A stretch of 38,755 nt of DNA from Candidatus Melainabacteria bacterium (lineage in GTDB: Bacteria; Cyanobacteriota; Vampirovibrionia; 2-02-FULL-35-15), in NCBI GenBank assembly GCA_016201905.1, contig JACQBQ010000017.1, forward strand, positions 1-38,755, read 5' to 3'. The position numbers were made by a program, and so were the translations under genes. The notes below the pieces were generated by a model, which saw nothing but the letters and a program-made list of their open reading frames with translations, was not told the DNA's origin and made no database searches. Positions within the stretch are counted from its first letter, which is position 1. Every line of letters begins with the position of its first letter. Below, piece after piece: positions 33,223-38,755 of the stretch.

Positions 33223-34191
33223 ATGTTAAGAATAGGTTATCATTTAAATGTAAAAACTGAACTCAAACAAATGAAAAATAAATTCTTATTTTCTGTTTTG
33301 GCATTAATTGTTTTCAATAGTTCATTTGTTGTTGCTATTAATGCTCAGGAAACAAATAAAGTCGAGTCAAATAATCCACAAAATTATTTTCCTACAGCAA
33401 ATCAGTTTTCATATAATCTTCAGAGATATACCGGGTTGAATTGCTTTGCAGATTTTTTAGCTGAAACATCTATAGAAGCTTTTATGAAGTTAAAAACTAA
33501 AGCAAAGAAAACCTCTGTAGATTTAAAGATTTACAGTGCCTGGGATCTTTTAAGGGGAAAAGCAAAGTATTTAAATATAAGTGCAGATAAACCTTTTATA
33601 AAGGATATACCCTTAGAAAAGTTTGAACTTGTAGTAAACAGCCCAATTTACTTTAAGAGAAAAAGAGTTGTTTTGCCTGTGAAAATCCAAACGGATATAA
33701 AGATCAGTTTGGATAGAATAAGTGAGGTATTGAATAATTTACCAAAGTGGAAAAAGGTTTTTAAAGAATTAGAACTACCTATTCCGCCTTTTGGAACTAC
33801 CAGAGTTGCATTAAACGATTTGGAAATCAAAATAAATGAAACTGGTCTTGTTCAAGCTTCTTCAAAACTTACAAGTTTAGTAGATCCTCAGTCGGAGAGC
33901 ATTAAAATGAAGTTTACAGGTAATTTGATTTTAAGGGATAAAAAATTAGTCGTTGATAATCTACAAAGTGAAGTAGAAGATATCTTTACGAAAGATTCTG
34001 ATATTGGCAGGTCATTCAGTGAATTTCTAGAAGATTTAATAAATCCAGTTTTAAATTTTCACAAATATGAAAAAAAAGGACTTACAATAGACAATATAAA
34101 TTTGGTTTTTGGAGCTGATAATCTAAACTTGAAAGTTGATGGCAGGCTTTTACCAAAAAATGATGAAGTAGAAATTAATAATGAAAAATGA
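33223..34191 (+). CDS. DUF2993 (LmeA-type) secreted protein
   Basis: The 322-residue product has an N-terminal signal (from M17, MKNKFLFSVLALIVFNSSFV, predicted cleavage near INA/QE) and a DUF2993/LmeA-like domain (about 70-300: TSIEAFMKLKTKAKKTSVDLK, LLRGKAKYLNISADKPFIKD, ELVVNSPIYF). The family is common in cyanobacteria and actinobacteria and includes proteins that bind phospholipid. Two starts are possible: ATG 33223 with AAGG nearby, or ATG 33271 which makes a more classical signal peptide. It overlaps the GerMN gene by 11 bases, so the two are likely coupled and share the envelope. Confidence 0.75.
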   Translation: MLRIGYHLNVKTELKQMKNKFLFSVLALIVFNSSFVVAINAQETNKVESNNPQNYFPTANQFSYNLQRYTGLNCFADFLAETSIEAFMKLKTKAKKTSVDLKIYSAWDLLRGKAKYLNISADKPFIKDIPLEKFELVVNSPIYFKRKRVVLPVKIQTDIKISLDRISEVLNNLPKWKKVFKELELPIPPFGTTRVALNDLEIKINETGLVQASSKLTSLVDPQSESIKMKFTGNLILRDKKLVVDNLQSEVEDIFTKDSDIGRSFSEFLEDLINPVLNFHKYEKKGLTIDNINLVFGADNLNLKVDGRLLPKNDEVEINNEK

Positions 34192-34792
34192 AATGAAGAA
34201 AATATTTGTAGAGATTAGAAAAGTAGTTTGTTTTTTGAGCTTTTCTTTTTGTGTTTTGTTTTTTGCCTCTTCCTGTACAATGGTTCAAAACATAGAAGAG
34301 AATGTAGCTAAAAGTGCTATTTCCTTTGAAAATAATTTAAGAGATATAAAAATATTTTTTACAAAATCAAAAGGACCTGAAGGCATTCTTTTAATACCTG
34401 TTAATAGAAAGGTTTCAAGAGATGACAGTATTGCAGCAGCAGCAGTTAGGGAGCTGTTTTTAGGGCCAAGCAAGATTGAAGAACGAAAAGGGATTATGAC
34501 TGAAATTCCTGTAGGGACCAGACTAATTAATATTGAAGAAAGTGAAGATGAAATTGTAGTTAATATATCTCCTCAATATTTGACTGGAGGTGGCTCTGCT
34601 ACAATGCAGCTTAGATATCTCCAGATATATAGAACGCTAAAAAAAATTGTCCCGTTTAAGGAGATTTATTTGCAAGTCGATGGAAAGGTACTTAAAACAA
34701 TTGGTGGAGAAGGGTTAGAAGTTACTCAGCCTCTAACTAAAATAAATGACTATACTCAAAAATATGAAAAAACCGACAAAGTACAACCATAG
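34181..34792 (+). CDS. GerMN-domain lipoprotein
   Basis: The 203-residue product has a lipoprotein signal (KVVCFLSFSFCVLFFASSC, cysteine near residue 32) and a GerMN domain (about 65-190: GILLIPVNRKVS, AAAVRELFLGPSK, GTRLINIEESEDEIVVNIS, LRYLQIYRTLKKI). GerMN is a protein-interaction fold first seen in spore germination GerM and widely found in cyanobacterial envelope lipoproteins; sporulation is not implied here. It overlaps the end of the DUF2993 gene by 11 bases, and tsaE starts 14 bases after it. Confidence 0.88.
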   Translation: MKNEMKKIFVEIRKVVCFLSFSFCVLFFASSCTMVQNIEENVAKSAISFENNLRDIKIFFTKSKGPEGILLIPVNRKVSRDDSIAAAAVRELFLGPSKIEERKGIMTEIPVGTRLINIEESEDEIVVNISPQYLTGGGSATMQLRYLQIYRTLKKIVPFKEIYLQVDGKVLKTIGGEGLEVTQPLTKINDYTQKYEKTDKVQP

Positions 34793-34806
34793 TTTTGAGT
34801 ATTTAA

Positions 34807-35283
34807 ATGAAGAGAATAGAAAAAGTATCAAATAATCCTGAAGAAACATTTCAGATGGGGAAAGAATTAGCATTAAAAATAAATTCTCCAGTTTTAATCG
34901 GTTTAAGTGGTGAGCTTGGCAGTGGAAAAACAGTTTTTGCTAAAGGGTTTGCAAGTGGTCTGGAAGTAAAAGAATTAATTACTAGCCCCACGTTTTTAGG
35001 AATTAGTGAATCATTTTCAGGCAGATTGCCTTTTATTCATATGGACTTTTATAAAAAAGTGGTAACTAAAGATATGATACAGTTTTACATGGATAAGAAG
35101 TCTGTTGTATTGATTGAATGGTTTGAGAATTTTGTTGATGTATTTAAAGAAGAACTTGACCTTGATATGAGAATGTATATTCAATATTTAAAAGACACAG
35201 GGGGAAATATTATAGACAATATGAGACAAATTCAGATTGAATTCCCTGCTAATGGCAAAGCTTTTAATCAGCAAATATTTTAA
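34807..35283 (+). CDS. tsaE: tRNA threonylcarbamoyladenosine biosynthesis ATPase TsaE
   Basis: TsaE is the ATPase that drives the TsaB-TsaD complex in t6A37 modification of ANN-decoding tRNAs. The 158-residue product has the Walker A GELGSGKT at 35-42, TSPTF, HMDFYK and VLIEWFENF. The length is normal. It sits between the GerMN lipoprotein gene and rpsF, in a housekeeping stretch; tsaB and tsaD are not in the window. Confidence 0.93.
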   Translation: MKRIEKVSNNPEETFQMGKELALKINSPVLIGLSGELGSGKTVFAKGFASGLEVKELITSPTFLGISESFSGRLPFIHMDFYKKVVTKDMIQFYMDKKSVVLIEWFENFVDVFKEELDLDMRMYIQYLKDTGGNIIDNMRQIQIEFPANGKAFNQQIF

Positions 35284-35315
35284 AGTAATCGGCTTATGGT
35301 GTTACATTTGGATGG

Positions 35316-35324
35316 TGTTATAAT
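35316..35324 (+). promoter_or_regulatory. extended -10 promoter of rpsF-ssb
   Basis: TGTTATAAT combines a TGn extension with a perfect TATAAT, ending nine bases before the rpsF ATG. There is no Shine-Dalgarno, so the transcript probably starts within two or three bases of the ATG. Confidence 0.55.
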
Positions 35325-35333
35325 ATAAACCTT

Positions 35334-35639
35334 ATGTTAAAAGCACCGGTAAAAAATTTATATGAAGTTGTAATCGTTTTAAAAGGAAATCTTTCTGATG
35401 AAGATTTGGACAAGAGTATTTCACAGACAGTGTCAGCAATTAAAAATTATGGTGGTAATGTCGTTAAAGTGGAGGAACCAGTACAAAGAAGATTTACCCA
35501 CAAAGTTAAAGGTGTTAAAGATGGTTTATATGTTTCAATTTTATTTAATTCACCACCTGAAGTACCTAATATGCTAAAAAGAACATTGTCCATTGCTGAT
35601 GATATCCTTCGTTATATGTTAATTAGAAGAGAGAATTAA
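35334..35639 (+). CDS. rpsF: 30S ribosomal protein S6
   Basis: S6 is a small-subunit protein that binds 16S rRNA with S18. The 101-residue product has the typical YEVVIVLKGNLSDEDLDKSI, NYGGNVVKVEEPVQRRFTHKVKG and the ending DDILRYMLIRREN. A perfect TATAAT with a TGn extension lies nine bases before the ATG and no Shine-Dalgarno is seen. ssb begins one base after its stop. The third gene of the common rpsF-ssb-rpsR unit, rpsR, is not next. Confidence 0.95.
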   Translation: MLKAPVKNLYEVVIVLKGNLSDEDLDKSISQTVSAIKNYGGNVVKVEEPVQRRFTHKVKGVKDGLYVSILFNSPPEVPNMLKRTLSIADDILRYMLIRREN

Positions 35640-35640
35640 A

Positions 35641-36105
35641 ATGAGTTTGAGTAATATAACTCTTTCAGGCACGCTTAAAAAAGATCCAGAAAAAAGGTTT
35701 ACTCCTACAAATATACCGGTTACTAATTTGCTTGTTGAAGTGTGTTATATACCGAGAGGCTCTCAAGCCCAGCAGGATGGTGTTGCTAGTCAAACTATCC
35801 GTGTAAATGCATGGCGTGATTTAGCAGAAGAATGTGAAAGAAAATTAAAAGCAGGCAATAAAATCTTTATTGTAGGCAGGGTTCAAGTTAATGCTTATAC
35901 TTCAAATGAAGGAAAAAAGAAAAGGGAAGTTGAAGTCGATGCTAATTCAATTACTTTGTTAAGCGATGTGCTTGCTCTTCAGCCACCGATTAAAAAAGAA
36001 GAAAAAGAGCAAGTTAGTAAACCTTCATTTAAAAAATCTACGCAGGATGCAGAACAAGTTTCAACTTTTGATGAAGTAACTAATACTGAAGAGATTCCGT
36101 TTTAA
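35641..36105 (+). CDS. ssb: single-stranded DNA-binding protein
   Basis: SSB covers single-stranded DNA and recruits repair and replication proteins by its C-terminal tip. The 154-residue product has an N-terminal OB fold (1-105: SNITLSGTLKKDPEKRFTPTNIPVTNLLVEV, RVNAWRDLAEECERKLKAGNKIFIVGRVQVN) and a flexible linker ending in the acidic tip EEIPF. The tip is intact. Its last 26 bases overlap the end of the convergent recombinase gene, so the tip codons may come from the attachment site of the mobile element. It follows rpsF by one base with AGAGAG ahead of the ATG. Confidence 0.95.
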   Translation: MSLSNITLSGTLKKDPEKRFTPTNIPVTNLLVEVCYIPRGSQAQQDGVASQTIRVNAWRDLAEECERKLKAGNKIFIVGRVQVNAYTSNEGKKKREVEVDANSITLLSDVLALQPPIKKEEKEQVSKPSFKKSTQDAEQVSTFDEVTNTEEIPF

Positions 36106-37864
36106 CGTTTTTATTTTGCTTGTGAATTATTATTGCTTTTGCAAGTTTTAATAATCTCCCTCCAATGTTTTCTGCTTCTTCATCTGAGAGTTTAATACCA
36201 AATTCCTGCTTATAGATAGCTTTAAACTCTTTATATAGAGTGGGCAGTTCCTCCTCGCCTCCACCAAGTTTAATAAGTTGGCATGATTCCTCATCTAACC
36301 CAGGCCTGGTGCGAGTTTCCAGAGTGGCGAACCTAGGATTTTGAGGAAATCCTATTTTATTAGCGTCCTGAACAGATTTTAGCGATTCAGGTAGCATTAC
36401 CGCAAGAATTCCGTTTAATAACGAAAGGTGCGAACCTAGTGCACGCAGGGCTAACTTTTTTTCTTCACTTGTACCATTTTCAAATACACTTTTAGTTTCT
36501 CTACAAAGTTCAAATACTTCTATCGTTTTTTCTGCACGATAATCTTGACAATCAGTATTCAGTGCCATTTCTTTTTCAATTATGCGTTTTTCTGAAATAA
36601 GAGCATCTTTTTTAGATTTAAAGGTTTCATTGTCCATGTCCTCACCAAGTTCAAGTTTCAGGTCTATAAGTCTGCTTATTTGTTTGTCTATTTTATCGAT
36701 TTGTTTTCTTTGTTGTTCTTTTATAGCTTCTTGTTTAGCTGTACTTTCTTCGTTTTCCTCTTGAAGATATCTGGCAGCCCACTGAACAAAACTATTAGGA
36801 ATAGTAATAGAACTAACTAATGCTGTTAATTGTCTTTCCAACTCTTCTTCCCTTATTGCTTTTTGTGTACAAGCAACACTAGTCTTTCTGTGAGTACATC
36901 TGTAATAGGTTCTGTAGTTTATTGAGCCGTCTTTTCGGACCTTATCCTTATGCTCAGCAATTATACTGGCTTTGCAACAACCGCATTTAACAAGATTAGT
37001 AAAAGCAAATATATGCTTATTCTTTTTCGTTCTTTCTCTTCGTGAAATAATTTCTTGTACACGTTCAAATTCTTTTTTTGTCACCATCAATTTTTGGGTA
37101 CCATTTTCATGCCAAGTGCCAGACCACTTAAATTCTTTACAGTAAAATCGATTACGAAACAATTTATAAAGTCCTGTCTTTGTTAGTGGCTTTGTGGGCT
37201 TATTTCTAGTTCCTGGAACTGTAAGTCCAATGCCTTTAGCTTTTTCTAATATTTGCAACACAGAATACTCATTGCTTAAAAGCAAATCCCACAGTTTACG
37301 AACCAAATCAAATCTTTCCAGGTCAGGAGTAATTTCTTTTTCACCTTTTTTCCGCTCAGTGGTGTTTAAATAACCCAGTGGTGCTTTACCAGGAGCAACA
37401 CCCTTACTTACTTTATATCCTTGTCCTCTTTTAACATTTTTACCTAAAGCTCGTGAATATTCTGTTGCCATGCCAAGTTCAAAGGACATCATAATAGAAT
37501 CGTCACCAGGATAGTAGATTCTTTCATACGTAACAATTGCTTTGATAACTTCATCAAATAATAATTGTTGAACTGTTCCCCCATCTGTGGGATTCCTTGA
37601 TAATCTGTCCAACTTCCAGCATATTATTCCATCTATTACACCATCTTGTAAATCAGCAATCATTTGATTAAACTTCTCTCTTCTATAAGGTTTTCTAGCT
37701 GATTTAGATTCGGTATAAACTTTGATAATCTTAAGACCTTCTTTGTCAGCTTTCTCATTGAGAACCTGCGATTGGTTTTGAATCGATACAATTTGTTTGG
37801 CTGAATCTTCACTACTTTTGCGACAATAAAGGCCATATCTAAGTTTTTGGTTATTTTCAGTCAT
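36080..37864 (-). CDS. large serine recombinase
   Basis: Large serine recombinases integrate and excise phages and conjugative or mobilisable elements. The 594-residue product has a resolvase domain (8-150) with catalytic Ser17 in YCRKSSED and the KLDRLSRNP helix, a recombinase domain (about 165-275), a zinc ribbon (CGCCKAS ... YRCTHRKTSVACTQK, about 302-342) and a coiled coil (about 365-435: QKRKQIDKIDKQISRL-type heptads). The domain order is complete, so the enzyme looks active. The last ~9 codons overlap ssb, placing the gene at an element end; it probably recognises a site in ssb. An irregular terminal 100 residues follow the coiled coil. Confidence 0.9.
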   Translation of the reverse strand: MTENNQKLRYGLYCRKSSEDSAKQIVSIQNQSQVLNEKADKEGLKIIKVYTESKSARKPYRREKFNQMIADLQDGVIDGIICWKLDRLSRNPTDGGTVQQLLFDEVIKAIVTYERIYYPGDDSIMMSFELGMATEYSRALGKNVKRGQGYKVSKGVAPGKAPLGYLNTTERKKGEKEITPDLERFDLVRKLWDLLLSNEYSVLQILEKAKGIGLTVPGTRNKPTKPLTKTGLYKLFRNRFYCKEFKWSGTWHENGTQKLMVTKKEFERVQEIISRRERTKKNKHIFAFTNLVKCGCCKASIIAEHKDKVRKDGSINYRTYYRCTHRKTSVACTQKAIREEELERQLTALVSSITIPNSFVQWAARYLQEENEESTAKQEAIKEQQRKQIDKIDKQISRLIDLKLELGEDMDNETFKSKKDALISEKRIIEKEMALNTDCQDYRAEKTIEVFELCRETKSVFENGTSEEKKLALRALGSHLSLLNGILAVMLPESLKSVQDANKIGFPQNPRFATLETRTRPGLDEESCQLIKLGGGEEELPTLYKEFKAIYKQEFGIKLSDEEAENIGGRLLKLAKAIIIHKQNKNVKTESLQY

Positions 37865-37943
37865 TTTATTTATCGGGGTAGATTATACTTGCCCCTCTTT
37901 GCTTTAATTAATTCTTTTCAAACTGGCTCTAGAAGCCAACCCC

Positions 37944-37969
37944 AGGGTAACAGCAACACCCTCTTTTTT
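37944..37969 (+). terminator. weak terminator-like hairpin
   Basis: AGGGT (37944-37948) pairs with ACCCT (37958-37962), with a C and six T after it on the plus strand. No plus-strand gene ends here, so it may stop antisense transcripts running through the recombinase, or it may have no role. Confidence 0.25.
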
Positions 37970-37997
37970 GTAGCTGTTTATAAGAAATATTATATTT

Positions 37998-38549
37998 TTA
38001 ATGGTTTGTAGCATTATGACCAGTTCCCCCTAATCCTATAAATCCTGAATCTAGTTTATATGGTGTAGCTTCAGCTTTCTCTATAATCATTCTGTACAAA
38101 GTACCTATATCAATGTTGGTTTCTAATTCTGTTTTATTCTTTTGTACTGTTTCACCAGTATAAGTACCCCTTACTTTTAGTAGCTCAGCAATTGCTCTTG
38201 CTAAGGATTCTTTACTTAAGGAACTAGCATTGTTTAGTTCGTTGGTTAATTGCTGTATGGTTTCATCAATTACATTTACAGCGTCTACAGCTTTCTTAAC
38301 TTTCTTTTTTGCAACTTTTGTAATTACTTCTTCTTGCATTTTTCCCTCTGTTTTCTTTCTTTGTTTAGACCAGTTTTCTCTAGCATGTCTGCTCTTTAAT
38401 GTTGAAAACGAAACAGAATATTTTTCTGCAAGCAACCTAAGTGATGTACCAGCTAGAAACTCTGCTTTAACTTGCTCCCAGCTTAAAGGGGTATCATTTT
38501 TCTTATCTTTTAGCTTTAGATTATTCATAGTAGTGGGTAAATCACTCAT
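37998..38549 (-). CDS. terminase small-subunit-like HTH protein
   Basis: The 183-residue product has a helix-turn-helix near residues 22-62 (SWEQVKAEFLAGTSLRLLAEKY and SVSFSTLKSRHARENWSKQR), the 'W...G.S...LA.KY.VS..TL..R...E.W' pattern of phage terminase small subunits, followed by a long coiled-coil-rich part and a glycine-rich tail. Terminase small subunits start DNA packaging by binding the pac or cos site. No large subunit or capsid gene is seen up to the window edge, so it may be a leftover, or a DNA-binding protein of the element instead. It is upstream of the recombinase on the same strand with 133 bases between them. Confidence 0.65.
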   Translation of the reverse strand: MSDLPTTMNNLKLKDKKNDTPLSWEQVKAEFLAGTSLRLLAEKYSVSFSTLKSRHARENWSKQRKKTEGKMQEEVITKVAKKKVKKAVDAVNVIDETIQQLTNELNNASSLSKESLARAIAELLKVRGTYTGETVQKNKTELETNIDIGTLYRMIIEKAEATPYKLDSGFIGLGGTGHNATNH

Positions 38550-38612
38550 TGTTTGTAACTTCAGAATTCACTTTTTCATTTTCTATTTTATTTAGTATCC
38601 AGTTCGGGGAAT

Positions 38613-38640
38613 GGGAGAAAACCCCCCATCTTTTAGATGG
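38613..38640 (+). repeat. probable left-end hairpin of an IS200/IS605 element
   Basis: CCATCT (38626-38631) pairs with AGATGG (38635-38640) over a TTT loop, and a run of G (38613-38615) before it can pair with the neighbouring C run. Such sub-terminal hairpins are the ends recognised by HUH Y1 transposases. It lies 38 bases upstream of the tnpA start. The exact element boundary and cleavage site cannot be set. Confidence 0.5.
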
Positions 38641-38678
38641 AGACTTAAGTTAGACTTTAAAGCTAGTAAAATAAAGGA

Positions 38679-38755
38679 ATGCAGCACTATCGAACAACAG
38701 CGCATTCTAAGTATGACTTAAAGGTACATCTGGTATTTATCCCGAAGTATAGGAA
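38679..38755 (+). CDS. tnpA: IS200/IS605 family transposase TnpA, N-terminal start (cut by window edge)
   Basis: From ATG 38679 the 25 codons present encode MQHYRTTAHSKYDLKVHLVF followed by IPKYR. This is the typical N-terminus of the HUH Y1 transposase of IS200/IS605 elements, which transposes as single-stranded DNA. The catalytic HUH and Tyr residues lie beyond the window. AAAGG is almost directly next to the ATG, which is tighter than a normal Shine-Dalgarno spacing. It lies 129 bases from the start of the terminase-like gene and inserted within or beside the recombinase element. Confidence 0.85.
   Translation, partial: MQHYRTTAHSKYDLKVHLVFIPKYR

Noticed and set aside
36095-36416. ATTCCGTTT occurring both at the ssb end (36095-36103) and at about 36408-36416, as an att core pair
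   Set aside because: The second copy lies inside the recombinase gene only 300 bases away. A nine-base match in AT-rich DNA is expected by chance.
1-38755. CRISPR arrays, rRNA and tRNA genes
   Set aside because: No regularly spaced direct repeats, no rRNA signature and no tRNA fold with a CCA end were found by reading both strands.

Overview
The window looks like a chromosomal segment of a low-GC, Gram-negative bacterium, with a mobile region at its right end. LpxC and an MlaE-type permease imply an outer membrane with lipid A, a class III pilin-like protein implies type IV pili or a pseudopilus, and NuoL/NuoM imply a proton-pumping NDH-1 complex. DUF1257 (Ycf35-like), DUF2993, a GerMN lipoprotein and a CHASE2 adenylate cyclase are a combination common in Cyanobacteriota. 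No photosynthesis gene is visible. My best inference is a non-photosynthetic cyanobacterial relative (Melainabacteria/Vampirovibrionia type), with moderate confidence and from gene content only.

Layout. Bases 1-122 hold the tail of an IS transposase. From 151 to 3361 a minus-strand cluster reads pilin, rpsT, murC, murB. Then come ndk and rpsP (plus) separated by a cloverleaf-like repeat, an unknown two-TM protein, tldD, nuoL and nuoM (with a vestigial duplicate of the nuoM start between them), and two tandem paralogous proteins of unknown function (10149-11454). gcvH (minus) is followed by a 475-base structured non-coding stretch leading to a 54-residue acidic protein with its own terminator, then a FliO-like membrane protein and holB. 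14640-18614 carries a degenerate SpoIIE-type phosphatase, a PAS histidine kinase and a glycosyltransferase. 18627-23182 (minus) carries coaX, a CNNM/CBS (CorC-like) protein, sucD and sucC.

23536-26238 encodes two large unrecognised proteins, the first behind a promoter and a possible attenuator. Next are head-to-head mlaE/lpxC whose start codons overlap in one CATG, cinA with a coupled TonB-N-terminus-like peptide, a 35-residue membrane peptide, a CHASE2 adenylate cyclase, an orphan sugar-type ABC permease, DUF1257, DUF2993, a GerMN lipoprotein, tsaE, rpsF and ssb. The ssb tail is overlapped by a large serine recombinase, where the usual rpsR neighbour is missing. This is followed by a terminase-small-subunit-like gene and the start of an IS200/IS605 tnpA at the right edge.

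Cross-cutting features are three families of palindromic repeats, several start codons lying 6-11 bases after a TATAAT-like box with no Shine-Dalgarno (candidate leaderless genes), and unusually tight divergent gene starts. No tRNA, rRNA or CRISPR array was found. The most likely undescribed items are the tandem paralogs, the pseudo-phosphatase/kinase pair, the 54- and 35-residue proteins, and the recombinase element in ssb.
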